A model generated the notes under the pieces. That model searched no databases. It was not told the origin of the DNA and was given only the letters and a program-made list of their open reading frames with translations. 64,000 nt of DNA from Triatoma infestans (Eukaryota; Arthropoda; Insecta; Hemiptera; Reduviidae): assembly GCA_011037195.1 (NCBI GenBank), contig JAAEAF010002565.1, positions 39,506-103,505 of the forward strand, in the 5' to 3' direction. Numbering within the stretch: position 1 is the first letter of the stretch; each line of letters opens with the position of its first letter. Positions 1-11,950 of this stretch are shown here, piece after piece. Both the position numbers and the translations under genes were made by a program.

Positions 1-348
1 AATCATCTCAGCCGTGTGAATGCTTTTCGACAAAAATTCTTTAATCATAGTTAAGTATATTGATTTATATTTATTTAGTTTTTGCAATTTTCTGTACAAC
101 AACTTTCTTTATATTCGGTAAACTAATTACAAACTTTTAGGGTTACCATTTTGTTTTTGAGAAATAGTTATGGTGAGAAATAGATGTCGGTTTGGAAATG
201 GATCTTTCCCCTATGGTGCCATTTCTCCCCTAAAATTTCCATCAGGTGAGAAATAAAAGAAACTTAAATATTTATTAAAAATTCCAATTACTTGCTGTAA
301 AATAGATGTTGAGGTTCGGTCATAAAAAAAAAACTTTAAATTTTTACC

Positions 349-383
349 TACGTTTCGGCATATCTATTGCCTTCTACAGTGAC
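349..383 (-). other. Decayed hammerhead-like motif
   Basis: Read on the minus strand, CTGTAGA (plus 373-379) is followed by a stem closed by GGCA/TGCC and then GAAAC-GTA. The order core, stem II, GAAA, UH matches a hammerhead ribozyme with a two-base-pair palindromic stem III (ACGT). The core has one change from CUGANGA and stem I does not pair, so it looks like a dead relic of the family seen better at 31655 and 57050. Confidence 0.3.
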
Positions 384-594
384 TGTACAAAGGTTTTATT
401 ACAAATCAGAAAAAAAGAAGAAAAACTACATAAAATATAAACTTTTTAGTTGATTTTTTATTTATTGGCTGCATTCTAATTTTATTATTATGTTGTGGTA
501 GGATTATGAAGAAGAACCAGATTTTCAGCTAGAATCCTTTTTTTATTATTATGTCCTTAATTTGAGATACATTCGTCGTATTTATGTTTTTTTA

Positions 595-634
595 CTTTAA
601 TGTTTCGGCATAATTCCGTGCCATTATCAAAAAG
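595..634 (-). other. Hammerhead-like motif, mutated core
   Basis: On the minus strand CTTT (plus 631-634) can pair with AAAG (plus 595-598) as stem I. Between them are TTGATAA (consensus CUGANGA), stem II with GGCA/TGCC pairing, GAAA, and the cleavage-type triplet ATT. Pairing is preserved but two core bases differ from consensus, so activity is doubtful. The arrangement is shared with the copies near 20 kb and 31 kb. Confidence 0.35.
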
Positions 635-1894
635 ATTTAAACCAACATAATTATGTTACAAATGTTTCAGTGGTAATTGATGATTTTTAAAAGTTATTGT
701 GCATACACTTAATGGTGTTTTTTTGTCGTATTAAGATATTGAATGTATTATTCAAATAATTATTTCCCAAAAATTTTTTTATTATATTTTCCTTAAAGAT
801 TTTTCATTTTGGTTTGAAAAAATAAAATCATATTATCAGAAATCATCTCTCAATATCAACCATTAATGCTAACATTTCGAAAACATATAATAATCAGGAA
901 CAAATACAGATGATTGAAAAATCATCACATTTATAAAATAAATATATTCAAACAAAATTTTTTAAAATAAACTACACAAATAAACTAAATAAAGAGTGTA
1001 TAATATATATATATATATGACTATTGCTGCAGAACAGATCAATAATAAACTACATCACAACTATGAAACTTTGACAATATGTGGCATATATAAGAGTAAA
1101 ATATAGAAATAACATAGAAATTGTACTTACAAAAATTTCTTGTTGGAAATTTCTTGTTGAAAACTATCGTTTAACTTATGATATACCACCAACAAGTTTT
1201 ACGGACATTGGATGGGTCAAGGTTTATAAAGGGCTAGGAGATTGGATGGGAAAACCGTGTCTTAATCTGTATTTGTTTTGGAAATTCCAGGAGATTGTTA
1301 TAATTGAGAGATAGGTTGTTGGTGTCTGTTTTAAAATTGATAGATAATTTATCTTTTTTAATATGGATCATTTCCAATAAATTTCTTTTTCTATTATTAT
1401 TGTTGGTGCAGAGAATTTTAGGGTTTTCCATGACAAATTCATGTTTTTATTATATGCAATGTTTCATTAGTGACACAGTCGTATTTATGTTGGTATAGTC
1501 TATTTTTGAAATATTGAGATGTTTGTCCTATGTATGTAGCTGGCCATTGTAAGCAATTTATTTTATAAATTACATCCGACAATAAAGTTGTGGGTGTGCG
1601 GTCTTTGAGTTTAGAAAAGAGTCTTTTTAGGGGATTGGAGTTTTTGTGAGCGATGAAAAGGTTATATTACTTGAAGTTTTTAGCTATTTTTTCTGATAGA
1701 CCCTCTACAATAGAAATATAGGATATTGGAAGCTGCTGTGATTTCAATGCTGAAATTCCAATTACTAAGAAAATTTACCCAACATAACTAGGAAAACCAA
1801 AACGTGTATGCTGGAACGTCTGCAAGCGTCCTTTAAATAATTCCATGAAATGGTACAATGAACAAATACAAAGAAGAATGTATGAAAGTGCTTT

Positions 1895-2091
1895 GTAAGA
1901 AGGATTAAGAATCCTAAGTTATTATATAGACAGTCGTAAGAAGATTAAGAATCCTAAGATTACTATATGGACTGTCGTAAGAAGATTAAGAATCTTAAGA
2001 TTACTATATGGACTGTCGTAAGAAGATTAAGAATCCTAAGATTGCTTTATGGACAATCGTAAGAAGATTAAGAATCCTAAGATTACAATAC
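1895..2091. repeat. 41-bp minisatellite, about 4.8 copies
   Basis: Units starting GTAAGAAGATTAAGAATC begin at 1895, 1936, 1977, 2018 and 2059, exactly 41 bp apart. The inner copies differ by a few substitutions and the fifth is partial. No coding potential. Confidence 0.9.
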
Positions 2092-3196
2092 TTTCTTTGC
2101 CAAAAGGGGGGGGGATAATAAACGTGCATTGTGTGTGAAAACTAGTTTTTTCACTGAATACTATAACTGGATTGAAATTTTATTGATATTTTTTTGCCAG
2201 CTCCTTTTTTTTTCAATTTTTTTCATTGTAATGGAAATATGATCCTTGGGCATCTGCTAGTGAAGGCTTTCCTTCTCTCTGTTACTCTCTAGTACTCTGT
2301 CTTTCTCTTCCATAAATAAAACGTAATGATTGGGGTTTTCGACCGTTTTTTTTTTTTTATTTGTCCCTTTTTATCTATTGATAGCCAATTCTCTATTTTT
2401 TTTATTTTTATTTTATGGAGTTGATGACGTACAAATATTACTGTATCCATTCCACAATATTTGGAATTCTGCCAATATGAAAAAGATTATTGTAATATAG
2501 GAAATATAAAAATTTAAAGAGAACTGAAAAATATACATTTTCTAGTGAGTATTATTGTTTTGAACTCGTATATTTAAATATCTGTATTTGAGTGCTTGTT
2601 TTTATTATTTATAGAAGTTGTTCTATAGTTGATTTTTTTCTGTATTTATTGTTTCAGTCTGTTGGAGGTTGTTTTTTATTTAGTTATTTTTATTTGGTTT
2701 TTATTACAAACACCATTTTCCCCATTGGTTAATGTTCTTGTCTAAAATGTTTGCTGGCACGTTTTGTATTTAATTGCCATTTTAAAAGTCTGTTTTTTTG
2801 TTTATATGTCTCTGCGTGAAAGTAAAATCCATGGTGGTTAATTTAATATGCAGACCAGTATTTCCTCATCGTATTGGTTTGCATTTGTGGAGGGTCTGTG
2901 TTTTTAGGTGTGTGTTTTCAGAGAGAGATGATTTTTGATCGTTTAGGGAAGTTAGCCGACACCCGAGTATAAACTGAAAGCCCCACAACTACTGAACCCA
3001 TTTCTGCGGTTACTTTTAGGGTTCGATGGAATAATGATTGTATATGTCCGGAATATCCGTGTTACTGATGGTTTTTTTTTATCTCCCTAACAATTTAGGA
3101 TATGATTCTTTCTAACTAATGAGTGCACAGATTGAAAAACCAAGCGTTTACAAAATGCATACTGTGACTAATCAGCAGTTATCATAATATGTTTGT

Positions 3197-3206
3197 ATGG
3201 TAATAG
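3197..3206. repeat. Target-site duplication, left (10 bp)
   Basis: ATGGTAATAG occurs here and at 4208-4217, directly flanking the RTE-like insertion. Copy B of the tandem duplication has the sequence once (near 10000), which is the undisturbed target. Confidence 0.95.
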
Positions 3207-4207
3207 CTCTAGAGGACTAGTTATCTCCAGCGGGACTCTTTCGGACGCTTTCGATATCGGAAACGGGCTCAGGCAAGGAGATCCGATGTCGCCCCTCCTG
3301 TTTAACTGTCTGCGGCACAAGGTATGCAAGACTCTTGAGATGGACCTCATGGCACGCTGATTGATCGCACCTCTCAGATCATGGCGTATGCGGATGATGT
3401 GGTAATCATTGGTAGATCCCTGGCAGCCGTAAAAAGTATCTTCGTCACGCTGGAGCGAGAAGCCAAGCGCGTCGGGCTCCGCGTTAATGAGGGAAAGACG
3501 AAAGTGCTGGTGGCTAGGAGGAAGCCTCTGGTGCATCTCGCGACGTATTACGTCTTTGGGGATTACGAGTTCGAGGTTGTCTCCCACTTCCCCTACCTGG
3601 GCTCTATTATTTCGGACATAGCGGACGAAAAAGAAGTCAGAAGAAGGATAGCAACGGGAAACAGAGCGCACTACGGTCTATATAAAATAATGAGGAGCAG
3701 CCTGGTCAACCGAGGAACAAAGATCCAGATGTATAAGACCTTGATAAGGCCTGTCGTGACCTACGCAAGCGAAACATGGACACTGAATAAGGCAGCTTGT
3801 GAGAGGATTGACAGGTTCGAGAGGCGAGTCCTAAGATGGATCTTTGGGCCGAAAAGGGAAAACCAGACTGGAAAAGAAGGCCAAATCAAGAGGTGTACGC
3901 CCTGTATGGGGAGCCAAGCATCACCGCGTTTGTGAAGGCCCAGCGGCTGAAATGGTATGGGCATATATGCCGGATGTCCGAGGAAAGGATAGCAACAAAG
4001 GTGCTAAAAGGAAAGTGGCACGGCTCTCGCCCCCGGGGACGTCCGAAGACCAGGTGGGTGGACAATGTGAGGGCGGATATGAGAAAGATAGGTTTGAGGG
4101 CCCACCTGGTGAATGATAGGGTTGAGTGGTCTACCCGCATAGAGCAGGCCATGGACCGTCTCGGTCTGTAGTGCCCATAGAAGAAGAAGAAGAAGAAGAA
4201 GAAGAAG
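3207..4207 (+). mobile_element. 5'-truncated RTE-like non-LTR retrotransposon
   Basis: A 1001-bp GC-richer insertion between perfect 10-bp target duplications. It starts inside the reverse transcriptase palm domain and runs to the end of the ORF. Only a few bases of 3' UTR follow, then a (GAA)n tail (about 4182-4207). A very short 3' UTR with a microsatellite tail and a C-terminus with GRPKTRW suit the RTE clade, but the clade is inferred from motifs only. It is absent from copy B, so it inserted into one copy after the duplication or into one of two haplotypes. Confidence 0.9.
3223..4171 (+). pseudogene. Frameshifted reverse transcriptase remnant (RTE-like)
   Basis: Three reading frames carry one continuous homology. 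Frame 1 near 3250-3312 gives the palm motif NGLRQGDPMSPLLFN. Frame 3 from about 3351 gives the catalytic YADD (MAYADDVV, 3381-3404) and the thumb region. Frame 2 from about 3870 gives the C-terminal segment with HICRM and RGRPKTRWVDNV, ending at the stop at 4169-4171. At least two frameshifts therefore separate the parts, one between about 3312 and 3350 and one between about 3850 and 3890. The endonuclease and finger regions are missing. The copy cannot make an active enzyme. Confidence 0.88.
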
Positions 4208-4864
4208 ATGGTAATAGCACCTCAATGAATGGACGTACACAGAACGTGCTTAATGCGATCTCAAACAAAAATCACGTGATGATAACAAACTGAACAATAT
4301 TACCTTCCTAAATTTCTGTCATGAACCCTGTGAACAGATTTTGAACTCAATAGACGACGAGCTCTCTATTTTTATTTTCTTTGGAAATCTGAATAAATCA
4401 GTTGATTCTCACTAACCTTACATGTTTTCTTTCTTCGGCTAGATTTCTGAATGCCAGTGTTTTGAGAATGTGACGTCAAAAATTATAAGGAATGATTGCA
4501 CTACCTTGTGTGGTTTTTAAACCTACACATTAATACACATTTACCATTAATAATCACCTGTGGTTAATACATATTAGAAGCATTGAAAGAATTCTAAATT
4601 TGAAAAAAACCGTTTACTTTACTGAAATAAATTTTTTGAATTTCTTTTGAAAAAGTATTTTCTTCAAAATTGAAAACATACAGATAAACCTATCACTTTT
4701 ATTTAAACATTTTTCTGAAATTGATATAAAATCCGGTAAAGGAATTAGAGAATGAAAATGAACATTTTATATCAACAAATTAATAGCCCGCTCTGACGGA
4801 AATAAAGATGAAGTTATAAATAACCGAAATTTAAGATGGTATAATTTACAGAAAGAAATTTATG

Positions 4865-4913
<49 letters not shown>

Positions 4914-5479
4914 AAAACGAAAAATTAATACCAAAAAAAACCGGAGAAGATAGAGAATATTTCTATCAACCTTGGCTCTAATCTGCTCAACGTAGACAAC
5001 TTGTTTATAAAAGATTCAATGAACACCTATAATTTATATAACATTACTAACATAGAGCTAGAATTAATTAGATATTAAAACTTATATATATATTTAACCA
5101 GCAAAATAACCATTTAAGCAACAAAATAAATATTTTATTTAATAAAAGAAGCAAAACAAACAAATAAAATAAGCAAACAAAATATACACAACAAATAAAA
5201 AAAGAAGCAAACGAATTCAAAACAATAAAATCGCATTACAAAATTAAAATCATTAATTTTAAAATAAAAAGTAGAAATGGTGAAACAAATTCAACAATTA
5301 AATAAATCTCATAAAACACAAACGAAAAAGCACTACAATCAGAATTATAAATGAAGATTAAACATTTCCTTGAAAACAGAACAAATACGAGAAAACCTAC
5401 TAACTACATATGAAATTAGGTTACCAACTGATCAACAATTTCTACTAATATAATAATTGTTAATGACGAAATCGAAATT

Positions 5480-6170
5480 AGCCTAAATAAACTGTACAGC
5501 AATGTAATTACAAAAAATCCCGGAAGATCTGATACCAAATAATCTCAATAACTTTTGATTGATATCTCTTGTCTTTCCTGCAGCGTATTTGGAGCAAGAA
5601 GTCAGGTTTTGAGTCCGGTGATATTGTAGTGGAAGAAAGAAATAGAAAAATAATAGTTTTGGAAAATAGTTTAGTAAAAATGATTTTGTTAAGTTTAGCA
5701 AGTTTAAGTAGTGTATTTTAGTGAAGGAGAAAGAGCCAGCTACTATAATTTAGGTCAGTGCTACCAAGAGACAAAGGGCAAGAAACAGTTAGCAACATAC
5801 CAGAATTATTTGAAAAGATTTGACTATGAAGAGAAGACATTCTTTCAGGACAGTCTGAAACAGACATTCTATCAGAACATTGCCTCAGGAACTGCTTCAG
5901 GAAACTCAGTGCTACTGATAGAGATTAGCATTTATTCTAGATTAACAATTGATTCATAAAATAATAGTTGTGACATTATAAAAGTACTTAAATTCACTTA
6001 GAGTATATATCTATTTTAAAAAGCGTGTGATCTCTTGATTATTTCTGATACTTCTTTCTTAAACATCTCGTACTTACAAGCTCTTTACAAAACCGCTCGT
6101 GCGACACCAACAACTACTACTACAAACATACAACACATCCACACTAATCACATTTCAATATCATGTACAG
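5480..6170 (+). repeat. DR-2 dispersed repeat (in copy A)
   Basis: Shares a long collinear pattern with 34020-34611 and, inverted, with 57850-58040 plus 59780-60063. Markers are a TTTTGAGTCCGGTG-type start, a block rich in ACAGTCT/GACAGTC-type words near 5850, a segment near 5990-6010 preceding TGTGATCTCTTGATT, and an ending with AACCGCTCGTG then ACACATCCACA. An 82-codon frame at 5711-5959 is broken by a 1-base insertion in the copy-B equivalent, so it is probably not coding. Class unknown; a solo LTR or a non-autonomous element are both possible. Confidence 0.6.
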
Positions 6171-7064
6171 TCTTAACCGTCATTATGAGAAAAAGTGGGA
6201 CATTACAGTCTTAATAGCAAACCTAATAGCGATGGCATGAAAAATACGAAAGCAATAGGAACCTTTGCGCATGCAAACCACCCAACCACCAAACAAATTT
6301 CACCGAGCTGGCAAGCTTTGGTTGTGTTGTACCAAAAGCAGAATATAAAGAAATGGCGAATTATTTGCTTAATTTCTTTATTGATCAAACTGTCTTTTTT
6401 TAAAAAAAAAGCTTTTTAAATGTTACGTAATATTAACGAGAGAGAGAGAAACGTATAAGCGAGAAAACAATTCCTAGAATCATAGGGTTTTTATTGTTAA
6501 GGATTACTGAATAATAATGGAACAGTTGCAGAAATGTTTGAAATGGGGGATGAGTTTCAAGATATAACTTTGGGTGTATGCTGAACTATAGAATGAATGA
6601 GAGTTAAGGGAGTAGACATTTCACTGGCTAAGTATAGCAGAGAAAAGTCCTTTAAGACCTACTTCTTCCTAAGTCTTATTGAAAATGAGTAAGAAAATCC
6701 TTCCTTCCTCTAGTGTTTTTTTTTTCTGTGTTCCCTGGTTCTTCAGCGTCGTCTTGGAAAAAAATATTCCTTCTATAATTGACTCCAGAGTTTGGAGAGA
6801 CTACTTTTTTTGCTTTACTTGCCAGTTTTCCCCCCTAATATTTTCGTGCTTATCACAATGGATTTTATTTGTCAAAACAGGAATTTAAGGAAGCTTTAAG
6901 AAATGGTAATATCCAAGAATCAATACTTCCTTATCAATGGTTAGATAATAATTGAATGAAAAAACAAATTGAAAGACAATGCCAAACTTAATTAAAGGTT
7001 TAATGGATCTTTGGAAGCGACTTTCCAATGTCTACCTGTTCATTATAGTTGTTAGTTTAAAAAA

Positions 7065-7304
7065 TTAAATACCTAAATCTTTCATTTCTTCAGTATCTTT
7101 CCTGAACAGCCATCCTAGAACTGCTAATGACGTCATAAATTTTTTTTGCTGATCTTTATTTTTCAGTAGTAATACTGCTGATTGGAGAACAAAGTTATAA
7201 TCCAAACTCATTACTGCAATGCGGTAGATAGTAATAAAAGTAATCACAATTCTATTGAATAAGTAACAAAAGCTCTCTGTACCGTCTAAATGGTTTAATT
7301 CCAT
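7065..7304 (-). other. Unassigned 79-codon ORF shared by both duplicate copies
   Basis: An ATG-initiated minus-strand frame with ordinary-looking amino-acid use, including KNKDQQKKFMTSLAVLGWLF. The copy-B equivalent (12861-13043) keeps most of the frame with at least two amino-acid changes but has lost the first ATG. No domain is recognised and no splice acceptor is evident upstream. It could be an old exon or chance. Confidence 0.15.
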
Positions 7305-7929
7305 GGTAAAAAAAATTAAAAAGAGTAAAATATACCTATAGGAAAATCAGCTTATATTTAATTAAATTTAATGACCCAATTAAAAAATGTGTGCAACAAT
7401 TATTGCTGAAGTATTTTTTTTTTTTTTTAGATTAGTAAATAATATTTGTATAATTTGGAATTAATTATTAAATAAGATTTTGTTAGCTTTATATTTTTTT
7501 TTTTTTACTAATAACAAACCATCTTTGGGTTTAGAAATGAAGCGTTGATTGTACTATTTTACTAATAAGAGTGCTACCTTTAATCAGCCTGATGATACTG
7601 TCCTCATCGGCTATTGTAGATAACAGCAACCGTGCTTGACTGCCCGTTGGCCCTGACAAAGTAATTTCCAAAAAAATAAATAAATAAATCTACTGAGAAA
7701 TAATTTCACGACTTTTTCTTAATGCAGTTATTGACTAATCTAATTGACAAAGTTTCTTGAAACTTTGGGTAAAATCACTGTAAGAACCAGCCGCTTTTAC
7801 CCATTACTGGGTGGTGAAGTCGTTGAATCTTGATCGCCCAGAACCTGATTTCTTTTTTAGACCTTATTACCAATGTTAAATTTTTTTAATATAAAAGCCG
7901 AGAGTACGCTGATCCAGGAGGACTAATTG

Positions 7930-8359
7930 TTGTAGGGAATTATTGCACTGCGACCTGAAAGATCTATTGTGCCCCCCCGGAGCTTTCTCCAATGAACAGG
8001 CGGCCTCCAAGCAGCGTTCTCTAGCTACAGACAACACTACCCATCACCGGACAGTGAGTTGTAGAAGCTCCTAAGAAGGAAAAATTTAAGTGCAGCATGC
8101 GAGATTCGAAGCAGCATGCGGGACCTCCACGTTGCTTGTCTAGCGCGCTACCAATCCCTTCCTTCTCCCTTGGCATTCGCCAATTGGCTAGAGACGGAGA
8201 CCCTAATTTGTGTACTGTGTTTGTCCTTGCTGTAAAGTGTAGAGTGTATGTAGTTTAAGTGTATTGTGTATTGTTCTGATGAAGTGCATGTAATACTGAG
8301 CTATAGTAACCCGTAGGGTCGCTCCTCCCCAAGTAACTGCAAGCAACTTGCGGGCATCA
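7930..8359 (-). mobile_element. tRNA-headed composite SINE (copy A)
   Basis: Flanked by AGGAGGACTAATTG (7916-7929) and AGGAGGACAAATTG (8360-8373), a 14-bp target duplication with one mismatch. Read on the minus strand it has a roughly 200-bp leader starting GCCCGCAAG, a tRNA-like segment, a conserved body with CTAGAGAACGCTG-type sequence, and an end GCAATAATTCCCTACAA. The tRNA-like promoter boxes are damaged in this copy and intact in the 22-kb and 51-kb copies. It is present at the same place in copy B, so it inserted before the duplication. Confidence 0.8.
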
Positions 8360-8404
8360 AGGAGGACAAATTGATATGAGTAAAATCGGTTTTACGAAGA
8401 GTAT

Positions 8405-9047
8405 ACGCTTAGCTTCAGTAGCTATTCACTTTTTACTTTCTCCTAAGGTGAAGTATTGTAGAGGAAGTATTGTAATCGTGTCAAATTTTCAATATCGAGT
8501 TTTCACTGGAAATATCCGTTTTGAGGTCCCCTGAGTCAAAAAAGAGGGTTTTATCAAATGTTCCTTGTGTGTGTGTGGGTGTATGTGAACAGCATAGTTC
8601 AAAAACGAAAAATCGTAGAAAGTTCAAATGTAATATTCAGTTCAGGTATACCATGGAATCTGGCATTAGGTTATCTGTCAAATTCCTCAACCGGAAGTAC
8701 CACTTTACTGAATTTTTTTTTTTTTTTTTTACTTCATTGCAATTTTGCTCAATAATGGCTCCGTCGATTTTCTTCAAATTCTCATATCAATTACACATCC
8801 TAAGAACTAAAACTTTTATTTAAATAATTTCTGTGAAAAAATTCATTTAAGGGCATTTTTGAAGGAGAGGTGGGGTTAAGTTTTCCACTAAAGTGCTATT
8901 TTAGTTTACTATATAATTCTGTGATCTAAATAATATTAATTAGAATTAAATATGTTGCAGAAATTCCGAGTTTGAAAAAAAATCGGATTTCCGGAAGTGC
9001 GACTTATTTGAAATATATTTTTCAGTTTTCTAGTATTTTCTCAAAAA
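8405..9047 (+). repeat. DR-1 dispersed repeat (end of copy A)
   Basis: A member of a family found at least eight times in the window. Landmarks in order: an inverted head (CTCTTAC...GTAAGAGGAAGT), TGTCAAATTTTC, a CACTGGAAATATCCG block, TTTTGAGGTCCCCTGAGTC, a GT-rich spacer, then repeated modules ending CCGGAAGTNC followed by a T-run. No protein-coding capacity. The duplication breakpoint at 9047/9048 falls inside it. Confidence 0.75.
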
Positions 9048-10656
9048 TTGGGCATCTGCTAGTGAAGGCTTTCCTTCTCTCTGTTACTCTCTAGTACTCT
9101 GTCTTTCTCTTCCATAAATAAAACGTAATGATTGGGGTTTTCGACCGTTTTTTTTTTTTTATTTGTCCCTTTTTATCTATTGATAGCCAATTCTCTATTT
9201 TTTTTTTTTTTATTCTATGGAGTTGATGACGTACAAATATTAATGTATCCATTCTACAATATTTGGAATTCTGCCAATATGAAAAAGATTATTGTAATAT
9301 AGGAAATATAAAAATTTAAAGAGAACTGAAAAATATACATTTTCTAGTGAGTATCATTGTTTTGAACTCGTATATTTAAATATCTGTATTTGAGTGCTTG
9401 TTTTTATTATTTATAGAAGTTGTTCTATAGTTGATTTTTTTCTGTATTTATTGTTTCAGTCTGTTGGAGGTTGTTTTTTATTTAGTTATTTTTATTTGGT
9501 TTTTATTACAAACACCATTTTCCCCATTGGTTAATGTTATTGTCTAAAATGTTTGCTGGCAAGTTTTGTATTTAATTGCCATTTTAAAAGTCTGTTTTTT
9601 TGTGTATATGTCTCTGCGTGAAAGTAAAATCCATGGTGGTTAATTTAATATGCAGACCAGTATTTCCTCATCGTATTGGTTTGCATTTGTGGAGGGTTCT
9701 GTGTTTTTAGGTGTGTGTTTTCAGAGAGAGATGATTTTTGATCGTTTAGGGAAGTTAGCCGACACCCGAGTATAAACTGAAAGCCCCACAACTACTGAAC
9801 CCATTTCTGCGGTTACTTTTAGGATTCGATGGAATAATGATTGTATATGTCCGGAATATCCGTGTTACTGATGTTTTTTTTTTATCTCCCTAACAATTTA
9901 GGATATGATTCTTTCTAACTAATGAGTGCACAGATTGAAAAACCATGCGTTTACAAAATGAATACTGTGACTAATCAGCAGTTATCATAATATGTTTGTA
10001 TGGTAATAGCACCTCAATGAATGGACGTACACAGAACGTGCTTAATGCGATCTCAAACAAAAATCACGTGATGATAACAAACTGAACAATATTACCTTCC
10101 TAAATTTCTGTCATGAACCCTGTGAACAGATTTTGAACTCAATAGACGACGAGCTCTCTATTTTTATTTTCTTTGGAAATCTGAATAAATCAGTTGATTC
10201 TCACTAACCTTACATGTTTTCTTTCTTCGGCTAGATTTCTGAATGCCAGTGTTTTGAGAATGTGACGTCAAAAATTATAAGGAATGATTGCACTACCTTG
10301 TGTGGTTTTTAAACCTACACATTAATACACATTTACCATTAATAATCACCTGTGGTTAATACATATTAGAAGCATTGAAAGAATTCTAAATTTGAAAAAA
10401 ACCGTTTACTTTACTGAAATAAATTTTTTGAATTTCTTTTGAAAAAGTATTTTCTTCAAAATTGAAAACATACAGATAAACCTATCACTTTTATTTAAAC
10501 ATTTTTCTGAAATTGATATAAAATCCGGTAAAGGAATTAGAGAATGAAAATGAACATTTTATATCAACAAATTAATAGCCCGCTCTGACGGAAATAAAGA
10601 TGAAGTTATAAATAACCGAAATTTAAGATGGTATAATTTACAGAAAGAAATTTATG

Positions 10657-10705
<49 letters not shown>

Positions 10706-11289
10706 AAAACGAAAAATTAATACCAAAAAAAACCGGAGAAGATAGAGAATATTTCTATCAACCTTGGCTCTAATCTGCTCAACGTAGACAACTTGTTTAT
10801 AAAAGATTCAATGAACACCTATAATTTATATAACATTACTAACATAGAGCTAGAATTAATTAGATATTAAAACTTATATATATATTTAACCAGCAAAATA
10901 ACCATTTAAGCAACAAAATAAATATTTTATTTAATAAAAGAAGCAAAACAAACAAATAAAATAAGCAAACAAAATATACACAACAAATAAAAAAAGAAGC
11001 AAACGAATTCAAAACAACAAAATCGCATTACAAAATTCAAATCATTAATTTTAAAACAAAACTTTAGAAATGGTAACACAAATTCAACAATTAAATAAAT
11101 CACACGAAACACAAACGAAAAAGCACTACAATCAGAATTATAAATGAAGATTAAACATTTCCTTGAAAACAGAACAAATACGAGAAAACCTACTAACTAC
11201 ATATGAAATTAGGTTACCAACTGGTCAACAATTTCAACTAATATAATAATTGTTAATGACGAAATCGAAATTAGCCTAAATAAACTGTA

Positions 11290-11950
11290 CAGCAATGTAA
11301 TTACACAAAATCCCGGAAGATCTGATACCAAATAATCTCAATAACTTTTGATTGATATCTCCTGGTCTTTCCTGCAGCGTATTTGGAGCAAGAAGTCAGG
11401 TTTTGAGTCCGGTGATATTGTAGTGGAAGAAAGAAATAGAAAAATAATAGTTTTGGAAAATAGTTTAGTAAAAATAATTTTGTTAATTTGAGCAAGTTTA
11501 AGTAGTGTATTTTAGTGAAGGGGAAAGAGCCAGGTACTATAATTTAGGTCAGTGCTACCAAGAGACAAAGGGCAAGAAACAGTTAGCAACATACCAGAAT
11601 TATTTGAAAAGATTTGAACTATGAAGAGAAGACATTCTTTCAGGACAGTCTGAAACAGACATTCTATCAGAACATTGCCTCAGGAATTGCTTCAGGAAAC
11701 TCAGTGCTACTGATGGAGATTAGCATTTATTCTAGATTAACAATTGATTTATAAAATAATAGTTGTGACATTATAAAAGTACTTAAATTCCTATTTTATT
11801 CTATTTTAAAAAGCAGTGTGATCTCTTGATTATTTCTGATACTTCTTTCTTAAACATATATACTTACAAGCTCTTTACAAAACCGCTCGTGCGACACCAA
11901 CAACTACTACTACAAACATACAACACATCCACACTAATCACATTTCAATA
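11290..11950 (+). repeat. DR-2 dispersed repeat (in copy B)
   Basis: The duplicate of the repeat at 5480-6170, with scattered substitutions and small indels, for example an extra A near 11610 that shifts the short frame seen in copy A. It shares the ending with AACCGCTCGTG near 11882. Confidence 0.6.

Larger units (their letters stand above)
1..1894. other. AT-rich non-coding region
   Basis: No supported gene. Short open frames near 1081-1498 have no recognisable domain and AT-driven composition. The stretch holds a short (TA)n run near 1003-1018 and two hammerhead-like relics listed separately. Nothing else is recognised. Confidence 0.6.
2246..9047 (+). repeat. Tandem segmental duplication, copy A
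   Basis: From TTGGGCATCTGCTAG at 2246 onward this block is repeated in the same order and orientation starting at 9048. It ends inside a DR-1 repeat, where copy B begins directly. Copy A is longer because of the RTE-like insertion (3207-4207 plus duplicated target) and an extra stretch of roughly 85 bp between two T-runs near 7430-7510. The copies look near-identical over kilobases by eye. The block holds a long A-run at 4867-4909, a DR-2 repeat, a SINE and a DR-1 copy. Confidence 0.92.

Noticed and set aside
1895..2091. CRISPR-like array
   Set aside because: The units are contiguous 41-bp repeats without spacers in a eukaryotic context.
3168..3671. 167-codon minus-strand ORF
   Set aside because: Antisense shadow of the RTE-like reverse transcriptase remnant.
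5711..5959. 82-codon ORF as a host gene
   Set aside because: Inside DR-2; the duplicate copy has a frame-breaking 1-base insertion and other DR-2 copies show no matching frame.
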